Source: Paenibacillus sp. CF384 (lineage in GTDB: Bacteria; Bacillota; Bacilli; Paenibacillales; Paenibacillaceae). Taken from it: 43,041 bases of DNA. Shown here one piece after another: positions 34,054 through 43,041 of the stretch (position 1 is the first letter of the stretch; each line of letters begins with the position of its first letter). The stretch is taken from positions 1-43,041 of the forward strand of contig NZ_FNNV01000031.1 of the NCBI RefSeq assembly GCF_900106745.1, written 5' to 3'. The notes beneath the pieces were generated by a model. The model was not told the DNA's origin. It saw only the letters and a list, made by a program, of their open reading frames with translations, and ran no database searches. A program made the position numbers and the translations under genes.

Positions 34054-34554
34054 ATGAACCTGAAATCTCTGCTGCTAGCGACTCTCGCGGCTCTATGGAT
34101 GGCTGCGGGTTTCGGAAAACAGGACTTCTATAAGCCGAGCTCAGCTGCAGGCGGACAACCGCCCGCCAAAGAAGCAACCACGATAACCTCCGACGGCCGT
34201 TCGGAGTCACCAAAGGTCGCAGCCAGTAATGAAGCCTTCAAAGTCTATGAGCCGGCCGAAGGAACCGTCGTCGGCAAATCTTTTAAAGTGAAAGGGCAGG
34301 CCCGCGTCTTCGAGGCGGCTTTCCGTTATTCATTCGAGGATGGACACAACGTGCTTGCCGAGGGGAATGTCACGGCTGATCAGGGAGCGCCGGAATGGGG
34401 AGATTTTGAGTTCAACGTTACTCTCACGAGAGCCCCTACCAGCCCGACAGGCGTGCTGACGATCTACGAATCAAGCGCAAAGGACGGCTCTCATATTCAC
34501 AAGCTCAGTCTGGCCTATAAATTCGAGGACGGCTTAGTGGACCTTGATAACTAG
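34054..34554 (+). CDS. Secreted Gmad2-like immunoglobulin domain protein
   Basis: A 166-residue exported protein. A hydrophobic start (LLLATLAALWMAAGF) is followed by a Ser/Pro/Ala-rich linker to about residue 60. The Gmad2 domain follows: FKVYEPAEGTVVGKSFKVKGQARVFEAAFRYSFEDGHNVLAEG and WGDFEFNVTLTRAPTSPTGVLTIYE. Gmad2 occurs in GerM-type spore and cell-surface proteins. No lipobox Cys is present, so it is either secreted free or held by an uncleaved anchor. An in-frame stop lies just before the ATG, which fixes the start, though the ribosome binding site is weak. A strong terminator follows. Confidence 0.85.
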   Translation: MNLKSLLLATLAALWMAAGFGKQDFYKPSSAAGGQPPAKEATTITSDGRSESPKVAASNEAFKVYEPAEGTVVGKSFKVKGQARVFEAAFRYSFEDGHNVLAEGNVTADQGAPEWGDFEFNVTLTRAPTSPTGVLTIYESSAKDGSHIHKLSLAYKFEDGLVDLDN

Positions 34555-34565
34555 CTAATCTGATA

Positions 34566-34618
34566 AAAGAGAGCCGTTTAAGACTGCGCCTATACGCATG
34601 TCTTGAACGGCTCTCTTT
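34566..34618. terminator. Bidirectional terminator
   Basis: AAAGAGAGCCGTT pairs perfectly with AACGGCTCTCTTT, with an inner AAGAC/GTCTT stem. T- and A-runs on both sides let it act for the Gmad2-like gene (plus) and the VOC gene (minus). Confidence 0.92.
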
Positions 34619-34619
34619 C

Positions 34620-35021
34620 TTAATGGCCCGGCTGTGTGGCAATTTGCCAGCGGACGCCATACTTATCCTCGATTCGACCAAACATGCTCCCCCAGAACAT
34701 CCGCTCAAACGGCATGATGATGGCGCCGCCGTTCCCAGACAGATTGTTGAAGGCATCCTCCGCTTCTTCCTCGGTCTCGAACTCCAAGGTGAGGTCAATC
34801 CCATTGCCGCGATGGATCGGTCCAGCATCGGCCATATAGAAAAGAAGGCCCGCCGCCTGCAGTACCAAATGCATGACCCTGTCTTTGTCATCCTCGGATG
34901 TGCCCGGCATCATCTCACCGTACGTTTGCTGACTTATAATTTCGCCGCCAAGTGCCTCCATATAGAAATTCGCCTGATCTTTCGCATCCTCGCAATAGAG
35001 GTACGGACGAAGCTTTGTCAT
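34620..35021 (-). CDS. VOC family (PhnB/glyoxalase-like) protein
   Basis: A 133-residue vicinal-oxygen-chelate protein of the PhnB-like subgroup. It shows KLRPYLYCEDAKDQANFYMEALGG, LTLEFETEEEAEDAFNNLSGNG, and the closing FGRIEDKYGVRWQIAT. Members usually dimerise and may bind metal, but most lack known substrates. The chosen ATG at 35021 begins MTKLRPYLYC and has GGAGGAG upstream; an in-frame extension of nine residues overlaps that ribosome binding site and is unlikely. It stands alone, ended by the shared terminator. Confidence 0.92.
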   Translation of the reverse strand: MTKLRPYLYCEDAKDQANFYMEALGGEIISQQTYGEMMPGTSEDDKDRVMHLVLQAAGLLFYMADAGPIHRGNGIDLTLEFETEEEAEDAFNNLSGNGGAIIMPFERMFWGSMFGRIEDKYGVRWQIATQPGH

Positions 35022-35201
35022 CGAATCATCTCCTCCTCCGTTTATCAATAGTTACTCCTTTCATTGTTACCATAAAGTGTAACAAAACAAGCCTTCATTC
35101 GTAAATCCGGCTTCAGACTCGTCATAACCGAATCATAATAACAATATTTTTCCAAACAAACGCAATCTATTAACTATCTCTGCTTCGTCTCTAAAATTCC
35201 C

Positions 35202-35403
35202 CCTAATTGTATTAGGAAATCGATAGCACCCTTTCTTTTCAAAATTCTCCGCACACCGCCTGGTTACGGCTCTATTAGGTTCCACTAAGTGTTGGCTCCT
35301 TACTTTAATTCATAAACAACCCCTTCTTTTTATTGCCGAAATCCCCCCATACATGGACATTAGGCGTTCCGCTACAATTCAGGTAGATCGTCGAATTAGG
35401 CGT
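35202..35403 (+). promoter_or_regulatory. Cluster of ATTAGG motifs upstream of the surface protease gene
   Basis: CCTAAT-TGT-ATTAGG forms a perfect small palindrome at 35202-35216. ATTAGG recurs at 35274 and, extended to ATTAGGCGT, at 35359 and 35395. Such clustering in a 425-bp gap is unlikely by chance and suggests binding sites for a regulator. I could not identify convincing -35 and -10 boxes. The rest of 35022-35446 is AT-rich and gene-free. Confidence 0.4.
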
Positions 35404-35446
35404 AAAAGCTCAATTGGCTAAACACTACAATTAAAGGAGCACCTCG

Positions 35447-38400
35447 ATGAAAAGATCAAAAAGGATGACGAAATCGGTCGTATCCGTCTCTTTGGCTTGT
35501 CTCGTCATGACCAATATGCCATTGGCATATGCAGCCGCGGATCAACCGACATTTTCAACGAATCCGAACAAACCGGCAAGCGCGCCGGAGCTTCCCAAAG
35601 GGATCATAGTCAAAAACCCCGATGGGAAAGCTCCAGCCCAGCCCAAACTTACACCTGAACAGCTGCAAGGGTTGAAGGAAAAAGCAAAACAGAATCTGTC
35701 CGCTGCTATGGAAGAAGACCGGAAGAAAGAGCTTGAATCGCTTCAGAAAGTTCCGGCTGAAGCTGCTGCGCATAACCCCGATGAACTCGTATCGGTAATT
35801 GTCCAACTGAAAGGCCAGACCGTATCCCAACTTGCAGCACAAGGAAAAGTTGGCGTGAGTCAACAATCGCTGACTGCCGGTAAGACGGCCATTCAGAACG
35901 AAATCGATACTACGCAAAGCAAAATTATGAGCACGTTGGCCGGCAGTAAAGCGAAGAGCGGCAATGGACTATCCTTCAAGCATGAGTACCAGAATGTGTT
36001 CAAAGGCTTCAGCGTCGACAACATCAAGTACAGCAGCATCGAAGCGATCAAGAAGATGCCGAATGTCGCTGCCGTTACGCTGCAGCAGAAATACTATCCG
36101 GCGGAAGTCACTAATCAGGAGCATGAGCTGACGGGCATCGAGAACGTTTGGAGCGGAGCAGCCGTTGGCCAGGATTCCGGTTACAAAGGCGAAGGCATGC
36201 TCATCGCAATTCTGGACACCGGGATTGATTACACCCATGAAGCATTCCCAGCTCCTCATGATATGAGCAAGGCAAGGTTTGCCAAAGGTACGGGCAAATA
36301 CTCCGACAAGGTTGTCGCAGGCTACAACTGGGCAGACCAAACGGACGATGTTATTCCGCACATGGAGGATACCATGCTGTCACCGAGCAGCCACGGCGTC
36401 CATGTAGCAGGTACCGCTGCCGGTTCAAGCGCTGTCCTTAGAGGCGTGGCACCCGAAGCACAGCTCGTGGCCGAGAAAGTATTCTCCGACATTCAGCCAG
36501 GCGCATTGACAGAAGACATTATTAAAGGGATTGATCATGCTTCATCCGTTGGAGCAGATGTTATTAATATGAGCTTAGGCTCCGCTTCCTCCTTTGACAC
36601 GCGCGATCCTAAAGATCCGATGGGCATTGCTATCCGCAACGCAACGGATGCGGGACATGTCGTTGTCGTCTCTGCCGGCAACGCATCCAATGCCTATGCG
36701 GATCGTGGCGAGCTTGGCGCCCATTTGAAGCTCGGCGAGAATCCGGACTTGAATAAAGTAGGTAATCCGGGCGTTTATCCGGATTCCTTCACGGTTGCAG
36801 CCGCGAATAATATCGTGGAGAAGCACACCTATGAATTCCAAAGCGCTGATGTAGCCGGCTCCGTGTTCGGCGAAGGCATCGACGACTGGCATATTACCGC
36901 AGGCCAGACCTATGAATTAGCTGCCTTTCCGGCAGATTATGACTGGCAAGGCTACGAAATCGGATTTGGCACGCCATCCGATTATGAAGGTGTCGATGTA
37001 ACTGGCAAAGTCATGCTCGTTAAACGAGGCGCAATCTCCTTCATCGAGAAGGTAAAGCACGCCGAAGAAGCCGGAGCAGCAGGCATTATCGTCTATAACT
37101 CCTCTCCGGACAAGCTTGCACCTCCACCGCAAGGCTTTGGCATCATTCCTTTCTCTTTCATCAGTTATGAAGACGGGATGAAATTGAAAGAAGCCATTCT
37201 GGCAAACATCGAAGTCGGTGGCGGCGGTGGCGGCATCGATATCGGACCGCTGGATATCGGCATCGAAGTTCCAGGCGGCAGCGAGGAGCCCGCTCCGCTG
37301 CCATCCATTCAGATCTCGATCGCTTCCGAAGAGATCGGATCCGCTTTCGATGAATCCAACCCGGGTCAGCCAACCGACTTCACATCGTGGGGAACGACAA
37401 GCGACCTGCTCTTGAAGCCTGAGGTTATGGCGCCTGGCCATGCAATCTTGTCTTCTGTTAGAACCTCTGACCCGAACGTAAACAACGCCTACGAAAAAGA
37501 AGACGGTACTTCCATGGCAGCACCTTATGTCTCAGGAGCCGTGGCAGATGTGATGCAAGCGCTCAAAGAGCGCGGCGTTCCTACCGGAAATCGGGCTTTT
37601 GCTCAATTGGTCAAAAACCTGATTATGAACACATCGGTTCCGACCAAACGGGATTATGTCAACGAAGAGAATTCGGCTTCACGCCCTGATTACAACACGG
37701 AGTACCAGCCTAGAAGACAAGGCGCAGGCATGATCCGCCCTGATCTGGCTGTTCAAACGCCTGTTGTCGTAGCCGGAGCAGACGGCAAAGGAAGCGTCAG
37801 CCTGAAGGAAATCGGCAGAACCGCTACCTTTACGCTGACTGCGAAGAATATGACTGACAAAGAAACCGCGTATACGGTGAACGGCACGATTATGACGGAT
37901 TACCTGCATAATTCGATGCTAACCCATTCGGATAACATCCGCAGCCGCTATATGGAAGAGGCAGAGCTTACGTTTGATCATAATCAAATTACAGTTCCGG
38001 CGAATTCCACGAAGCAAGTCGTTGTGACACTGAATCTGGATGCTTCCACAATGAACAATATCTTCGTGGAAGGCTATGTTTATTTGACACCGACTGACAG
38101 CACGCTGCCTACGCTCAATGTACCGTATAACGGTTTCTTCGGCGACTGGGACGAACCAAGCATCATTGATGCGCCGGTCTGGGAAGACACCCATCATGTA
38201 TGGGCGGAATCCGGTCTCGGAACGCAAATGGGATTCCAATCCGGTCCGTACCAATTCTTTTATGACCTACCGGATACAGCGGAAGAGATCGCACTAGGCG
38301 ACAAATATTATGTATTCAATCCGCGTCTTGGCATGGTTCCATTCCCAGTCCTTACTATGCTGCGGGATGCGCGGACTATAAATGTAGACGTTGTCGATGA

Positions 38401-41400
38401 GGACCACAATTTAGTCACGCACCTGGCGAATGAAGAGTGGCAAGTAAAGATGGATCCATACTCAGGCGGAAACCCGTACACGCTCGTCGATGGAACAATT
38501 TGGGGCGGGCGGAATTTAGGCATTGAGTCGCCGGACGGACAGTACTACTTCGCCGTTACGGCAACGGCAGATATTCCGAATGCCAAGCCGCAGCCGACAA
38601 TTTATATGCCGATGTATAAAGACACGCAAGCTCCTACGATCAATGTGATCAAAAATCCGGAGTATGATGAATCTACCCATCCTGAAGTTGCAGATAATGG
38701 AAACTACACCCTCCGCTGGACGGTAGATGACGAGGTTTCCGGCAGCACAAATGCGAACATATTCTTAGCGCTCAACGGTTCCGAGCCATGGGATGATTAC
38801 AAATCAATGGTAGTTCATAACCCGGATGGCTCTTACCAGTTGGAAGTACCGGGGTTGATTAACGGTCTCAATGTCGTTACCCTAGCTCCAATCGACAGTG
38901 TTGGCAACGAGGGCGATTTCGTGAATATCGTAATCGATAATTCGAGCAGCAAAGGCCTTTTTGTCGACGAATATACGACCACCATCAATGACTCGCTTCC
39001 AAGCGGTTACTGGAATGCGAATGTGCAACCGGGCGATCAGTTCACCCTGAGCTTCGATGCATTTGGCACAAGCCTGGCATCCGTTAAGCAGGTCCTTTAC
39101 AAGCTTGAAGATAGCGGCACGCTTACGAAGGTCGGAGCTACGATCGACGACTCCGCAACATGGGAGACAAAGGTTGGAGCAGACATTTCGAAATTTCCCA
39201 TCACCGGACATGTAACTATTCCTTCCAATTTGCCGGATGGCCACTATATCACCTTCTTTGCTTGCCTAGAGGATGGTAGTGTGTGGGAAGCTGCTGAAAC
39301 GGTTAGCGGCATTTCCGACCTCACCGGCAGCGCTTATACAGGCATTCATACTTACGTGGATACTCAAGCACCGACAGTTAAACTGAATACGGAGATGAGT
39401 GCGGATTTGACTCAAACGAGCGCATACGTGGATACGGACAAGCCGGATATCATCTCGCTTATGCTGGATACCGTTGCGCAAGACACAGTCGCAAACTCCA
39501 GAGGCTACAAGCTTGAGGTTGCAGTAGACGGCAACTCATCGGAATCCATGGGAAGCATACTACGTGCTTCAACAGTCGAGGAAGACTTCCGATATCCGGT
39601 CGTTTTGAACGCCGGTGAGCATGTACTGGTTGTCAAGGCCACCGATTTCTTGGGCAACACGAGCAGCATCACGATTAACGTCACAGTTGATCTTGCAGGC
39701 AATGTGGTACAGGTGACCAATGACGGCGCAGGTGGAACAGCAACAATCCCGATTCAAGCTGTCCAGTACGCGAAAGACAATACACCGGAGTTTGTCATTA
39801 ATCCCGGAGGACTATGGGAAGATGGAAGTTTCCATCTAGATAATATGGATCCTCTTGTATCCGGATATGTATTACCGGCTTATGCTAATAACGGATCATC
39901 TGATCAGTTCGATCGCAATTTAGTGCCAATCGTACTCCTTGGCAATGAACAGGCGCTACCGGCGACAGGTGCTTACTACCCGCCGCTTAGCTCCGTTCCA
40001 TACAATAGTAGACTCTACTATAACGCGGAACCAAGCGGTTATGGAGAACCTGCCGGCAGCTATACGTTCTACTACCAGCAGAGCGGTTATACAGACCCAG
40101 GCAGCATTCCTCAAGGGGATAGCGAGCTTCCATTCACGATGATCGACTATATGGGCAATAAGACAACGATCAAGATCCCGGTACACAAGAACTCGGAGCA
40201 ACCTCGAGTTGAGCTCGACAATGTCATTACGGACGCAACCGGTACCGCGTCGTTCTATACAACAGGCGACTCCATTACAATTACAGGCACCGTGTTTGCG
40301 GATAATGCATTGGGTTATGATTTTGCTGCATCCTTGCAGGATTACAGAAGAAGCATCAAAGGCTTACCTAGTTACAAGAGTCTGTTTGATGACAACTGGG
40401 TAGAAACAAAGTTTGATCAGGATTTAAAGTTCCCTGATAGTTTCATGCAGCCTGCTGGCGAGCATCGTTTCAGCATTACGATCGACGATCTTCAGCACGG
40501 AGGAAACTTCTTAGGCATTGAAAGTGGACTGGCAATGGATGGCAAAGTGTTTTCCGGTTATTATACTTCCATCTTGAACCTAGTTGTTTACAAGATGGGC
40601 GGCGAGGAAAGCGCAGACCAATTCCAAGCGGCACAAGCGGTAAACAATCTCACTTGGGATATGCTGAACGGCGCTAACGTCGATGAGGCGCATGTGAGCA
40701 CGAATCTTTCATTGCCTACCTCCGATCCGGGTAACCACGCCAAGATTACTTGGAGCAGCGATAACCCGAACGTCATCAATGAAACCGGACAAGTAACGAG
40801 ACCTGCAGCTGAGCAGGCCGTAAAGCTTACGGCTACGGCAACAATGGGTACGGCAACAGCAGAGAGAGTCTTTAATCTGACTGTTTTGGCGGCAGCAGCT
40901 ACAGATGAGCTTGCAACCGCAGATGATGCTGCAAGTGTTACATGGGACGTCATTCGCGGGGACAATGAAACCGAAGCTGACGTATCTTCGGTACTGAGCC
41001 TGCCAACGCATGGCTCGAACGGATCTACGATTACATGGGCATCGAATAAACCGAGGTTTATTACGAATCAAGGGCGCGTATTTATACCGCTGTTTGACGA
41101 AGGCGATGCAAACGTTGACCTGGTTGCCACTGTAACCAAAGGCGACAGCACATCCAAGACGACGTTTAATCTCACTGTTCTATGCGATACCAAGAACAAA
41201 GAGAAAACGCTTCTGCTCCGTGCAGCGAAATCGCTGAAGGTTTCCGATTTACTTGGCGAGAATGCTTCAGAGCTGTTTGTAACAAGCAATCTAAACTTCC
41301 CGACTACGTACGGAGAAGACGGCATTCAAATTGAATGGTTGTCCGAGCATGAAGAGATCGTCGCGCCGGATGGTACTGTAACCAGACCCGCGGACCTCAA

Positions 41401-42910
41401 TGCTTATGTTCCCGTAGCCGCTTACCTCACTTTAGGCAACTACTACATGTATGTCGATTTTGGTTTCTATGTCAGAAGCCTGGATCAAGAAGTGGCACTC
41501 GTATGGAATATGATTAAAGGCGGCAATGACAGCCAAAACGCTGTCACGGCTAACCTTTATTTACCGACCGTTGCTCCAGACGGCTCCGAAATTACTTGGA
41601 CATCCAGCAATGAGTCGGTCGTTGAGAGCAATGGTACCGTTCACCGCTCCAACCAGGACGTGGAGGTTACACTCTCGGCAACAACGACGAAATACAAAAT
41701 ATTAGTTCACACAACCGCATTCCATCTTGTCGTTCTAGCAGCTCCGTCATCTAGTGATGGTGGTTTCATCGGCGGCGGAACGGACAATGCCGGTGAGGAA
41801 CACTCGGTAGTTATTGATCCGGGCAAGCTGAGTAATCCTTCTGACGGCGTTGTATCCATCGAAGTGCCTGCTAACACAAGTGAAGTGAAACTGCCTGCGA
41901 ACGCGGCCGACCTTCTAGCTGATAACAAGCTTGAAGTGAATACCGGCAATGTAACGCTGGAGATCCCTTCCGCACTGCTTGAGGCACTCACTGGCAAGCT
42001 GACTGCAGAAGAACTGAAGAACGGTCAGATCTCACTGAAACTGAGTGCCCTGTCTGACACTGAGAAAGAAGCGCTTGAGAAAGCGAGCAGCACAGCATCT
42101 TATGCAGATGTGAAGGCAGTCGGCGGCGTTTATGAACTCGAACTGTCCGTAACGGATGCAACCGGCAAGAAGCTTGCTACGCTTTCGACATTCAATGAAC
42201 CGATCACGATTCGTTTGAAGGTCGATGCATCTGCAAATCTGGATAATACGGGCATTTTCTACGTTTCCGGTGATGGCAAGCTTGAATATATCGGCGGAAC
42301 GCTCGAGAACGGCGAGCTGGTAGCGGAAATTTCTCACTTCAGCAAATACGCGGTTCTGGAAGTTACAAAGACGTTTACTGATGTTTCGAGCAGCCATTGG
42401 GCAGCCAAGGTGATTCAATCGTTGGCAGCGAAACAAATCATTAACGGTACAAGCCCGACGATGTTCACGCCAAACCGCAATGTGACACGCGCTGAATTCA
42501 CGGCAATGCTCGTGAAGGCGTTAAAATTAACTGCGGCTGGGGACACGACCTTCAAGGACGTGGCAGCTGATGCCTGGTATGCGCGAGCGGTATCCATCGC
42601 GGTTAAAGCCGGCATCGTTAGCGGCAAGAGCAGCACGGCATTCGCTCCAAGCGCGCAAATTACGCGCGAAGAAATGGCGACCATGCTGATGCGCGCATAC
42701 GCAGTCATGAAGGGAAGCGAGCCAGCGAAAGGTGCTGAAGCTTCATTCACCGATGCGTCCGCAGTATCCGCTTGGGCTGCCGACTATGTTGACGCAGCAG
42801 CATCGCTGAAGCTGATCAACGGTCGCGGAGAAGGCAAGTTCGATCCGAAAGGCATTACGACCCGCGCAGAAGCAGCGCAAGTGATGTACAATCTCATTAC
42901 GATTCATTAA
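35447..42910 (+). CDS. Giant SLH-anchored subtilisin-like protease (S8, lactocepin/C5a-peptidase type)
   Basis: A 2487-residue surface protease. It has a signal peptide to about residue 31, an I9-like propeptide (VSVIVQLKGQTVSQL) around 112-220, and an S8 domain with the triad D257 (AILDTGIDYTHEA), H316 (SSHGVHVAGTAAG) and S689 (GTSMAAPYVSGA). Asn near 410 (SAGNAS) forms the oxyanion hole. A PA domain is inserted at about 500-600 (VTGKVMLVKRGAISF, EAGAAGIIVYNS). A Fn3-like domain follows (~785-905), then long Ig-like regions and four atrophied Big-type repeats (ITWSSDNPNVI...GQVTRP) at about 1725-2105. A beta domain and three SLH repeats (about 2305-2487) close it. AAAGGAG lies 7 bases before the ATG. 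It should cleave proteins at the wall surface. It stands alone, with two terminators after it. Confidence 0.95.
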   Translation: MKRSKRMTKSVVSVSLACLVMTNMPLAYAAADQPTFSTNPNKPASAPELPKGIIVKNPDGKAPAQPKLTPEQLQGLKEKAKQNLSAAMEEDRKKELESLQKVPAEAAAHNPDELVSVIVQLKGQTVSQLAAQGKVGVSQQSLTAGKTAIQNEIDTTQSKIMSTLAGSKAKSGNGLSFKHEYQNVFKGFSVDNIKYSSIEAIKKMPNVAAVTLQQKYYPAEVTNQEHELTGIENVWSGAAVGQDSGYKGEGMLIAILDTGIDYTHEAFPAPHDMSKARFAKGTGKYSDKVVAGYNWADQTDDVIPHMEDTMLSPSSHGVHVAGTAAGSSAVLRGVAPEAQLVAEKVFSDIQPGALTEDIIKGIDHASSVGADVINMSLGSASSFDTRDPKDPMGIAIRNATDAGHVVVVSAGNASNAYADRGELGAHLKLGENPDLNKVGNPGVYPDSFTVAAANNIVEKHTYEFQSADVAGSVFGEGIDDWHITAGQTYELAAFPADYDWQGYEIGFGTPSDYEGVDVTGKVMLVKRGAISFIEKVKHAEEAGAAGIIVYNSSPDKLAPPPQGFGIIPFSFISYEDGMKLKEAILANIEVGGGGGGIDIGPLDIGIEVPGGSEEPAPLPSIQISIASEEIGSAFDESNPGQPTDFTSWGTTSDLLLKPEVMAPGHAILSSVRTSDPNVNNAYEKEDGTSMAAPYVSGAVADVMQALKERGVPTGNRAFAQLVKNLIMNTSVPTKRDYVNEENSASRPDYNTEYQPRRQGAGMIRPDLAVQTPVVVAGADGKGSVSLKEIGRTATFTLTAKNMTDKETAYTVNGTIMTDYLHNSMLTHSDNIRSRYMEEAELTFDHNQITVPANSTKQVVVTLNLDASTMNNIFVEGYVYLTPTDSTLPTLNVPYNGFFGDWDEPSIIDAPVWEDTHHVWAESGLGTQMGFQSGPYQFFYDLPDTAEEIALGDKYYVFNPRLGMVPFPVLTMLRDARTINVDVVDEDHNLVTHLANEEWQVKMDPYSGGNPYTLVDGTIWGGRNLGIESPDGQYYFAVTATADIPNAKPQPTIYMPMYKDTQAPTINVIKNPEYDESTHPEVADNGNYTLRWTVDDEVSGSTNANIFLALNGSEPWDDYKSMVVHNPDGSYQLEVPGLINGLNVVTLAPIDSVGNEGDFVNIVIDNSSSKGLFVDEYTTTINDSLPSGYWNANVQPGDQFTLSFDAFGTSLASVKQVLYKLEDSGTLTKVGATIDDSATWETKVGADISKFPITGHVTIPSNLPDGHYITFFACLEDGSVWEAAETVSGISDLTGSAYTGIHTYVDTQAPTVKLNTEMSADLTQTSAYVDTDKPDIISLMLDTVAQDTVANSRGYKLEVAVDGNSSESMGSILRASTVEEDFRYPVVLNAGEHVLVVKATDFLGNTSSITINVTVDLAGNVVQVTNDGAGGTATIPIQAVQYAKDNTPEFVINPGGLWEDGSFHLDNMDPLVSGYVLPAYANNGSSDQFDRNLVPIVLLGNEQALPATGAYYPPLSSVPYNSRLYYNAEPSGYGEPAGSYTFYYQQSGYTDPGSIPQGDSELPFTMIDYMGNKTTIKIPVHKNSEQPRVELDNVITDATGTASFYTTGDSITITGTVFADNALGYDFAASLQDYRRSIKGLPSYKSLFDDNWVETKFDQDLKFPDSFMQPAGEHRFSITIDDLQHGGNFLGIESGLAMDGKVFSGYYTSILNLVVYKMGGEESADQFQAAQAVNNLTWDMLNGANVDEAHVSTNLSLPTSDPGNHAKITWSSDNPNVINETGQVTRPAAEQAVKLTATATMGTATAERVFNLTVLAAAATDELATADDAASVTWDVIRGDNETEADVSSVLSLPTHGSNGSTITWASNKPRFITNQGRVFIPLFDEGDANVDLVATVTKGDSTSKTTFNLTVLCDTKNKEKTLLLRAAKSLKVSDLLGENASELFVTSNLNFPTTYGEDGIQIEWLSEHEEIVAPDGTVTRPADLNAYVPVAAYLTLGNYYMYVDFGFYVRSLDQEVALVWNMIKGGNDSQNAVTANLYLPTVAPDGSEITWTSSNESVVESNGTVHRSNQDVEVTLSATTTKYKILVHTTAFHLVVLAAPSSSDGGFIGGGTDNAGEEHSVVIDPGKLSNPSDGVVSIEVPANTSEVKLPANAADLLADNKLEVNTGNVTLEIPSALLEALTGKLTAEELKNGQISLKLSALSDTEKEALEKASSTASYADVKAVGGVYELELSVTDATGKKLATLSTFNEPITIRLKVDASANLDNTGIFYVSGDGKLEYIGGTLENGELVAEISHFSKYAVLEVTKTFTDVSSSHWAAKVIQSLAAKQIINGTSPTMFTPNRNVTRAEFTAMLVKALKLTAAGDTTFKDVAADAWYARAVSIAVKAGIVSGKSSTAFAPSAQITREEMATMLMRAYAVMKGSEPAKGAEASFTDASAVSAWAADYVDAAASLKLINGRGEGKFDPKGITTRAEAAQVMYNLITIH

Positions 42911-42918
42911 TGAATAAA

Positions 42919-42946
42919 GGGATGCCACTATTGATAGTGGCATCCC
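42919..42946 (+). terminator. First terminator hairpin after the protease gene
   Basis: GGGATGCCACTA pairs perfectly with TAGTGGCATCCC around TTGA, 8 bp after the stop. It lacks a T-run of its own and works probably together with the next hairpin. Confidence 0.75.
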
Positions 42947-42947
42947 C

Positions 42948-42974
42948 AGGCTGTCGAGAAAGTCTCGACAGCCT
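42948..42974 (+). terminator. Second terminator hairpin after the protease gene
   Basis: AGGCTGTCGAGA pairs perfectly with TCTCGACAGCCT around AAG, followed by TTGTTATAT. It is adjacent to the first hairpin, so the pair forms a tandem terminator. Confidence 0.85.
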
Positions 42975-42992
42975 TTGTTATATCCTCATAAT

Positions 42993-43023
42993 TTAACACG
43001 ACACCGCGTTAATATAGTATAAT
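42993..43023 (+). promoter_or_regulatory. Possible promoter for the next gene off-window
   Basis: TATAAT at 43018-43023, with TATAGT just before it, and a TTAACA 19 bp upstream could be a sigma-A promoter reading out of the window. The spacing is longer than ideal and no gene is visible to confirm it. Confidence 0.3.
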
Positions 43024-43041
43024 ATAAGTAACAAATAACAA

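Overview
The window looks like chromosomal DNA of a spore-forming, moderately GC-rich Firmicute, most likely Paenibacillus or a close relative such as Cohnella. The reasons are a YesMN-type two-component system joined to an LplABC-type sugar ABC transporter, very large secreted proteins ending in S-layer homology (SLH) domains, Gram-positive ribosome binding sites, a Bacillus-type OhrR operator and DUF6385-type proteins. No tRNA, rRNA, CRISPR array, phage or transposase gene was seen.

Layout. (1) 452-8333, minus strand: a sugar-responsive operon reading sensor kinase, response regulator, lipoprotein, two permeases and a cytoplasmic glycoside hydrolase. A consensus cre site lies before the lipoprotein gene and a near-consensus one lies in the kinase promoter. 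(2) 8588-12152, plus strand: three translationally coupled genes for a helical-repeat protein, a GT2 and a GT4 glycosyltransferase, the last carrying an in-frame minisatellite. (3) 12808-17532, minus strand: a giant GH27/SLH surface glycosidase lying between two copies of a ~195-bp palindromic repeat. (4) 18494-25927, minus strand: a compact operon of a small DUF6385 protein, a threonine-rich protein with twelve exact-length 63-bp repeats, and three large GT2 enzymes with helical-repeat tails. Diverging from it, 26130-27251 encodes two paralogous Gly/Ser/Thr-rich proteins. Blocks 2 and 4 together look like a locus for a glycosylated cell or spore surface structure, the most novel-looking system here.

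(5) 27376-31916 is housekeeping and stress: OhrR with its operator, an ankyrin-repeat protein, a CcdC-like membrane protein, a YhcH-family protein, YwbE, a Fur-box-controlled DUF1450 protein and ferritin. (6) 32572-35021: a WecG/TagA/CpsF glycosyltransferase, a glycine-rich repeat protein, a Gmad2-like secreted protein and a VOC protein. (7) 35447-42910: a 2487-residue lactocepin-like subtilase with SLH domains.

Two non-coding repeat families stand out. One is a 23-bp hairpin (AATGTTGCA-N5-TGCAACATT) arranged in groups of about four with conserved spacing of ~51/62/51 bp, found at three loci downstream of genes. The other is the four-unit palindromic element built on TTCTAACGAACC...GGTCTTATTT. 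All functional calls come from reading the sequence and remembered family features; no database search was run.
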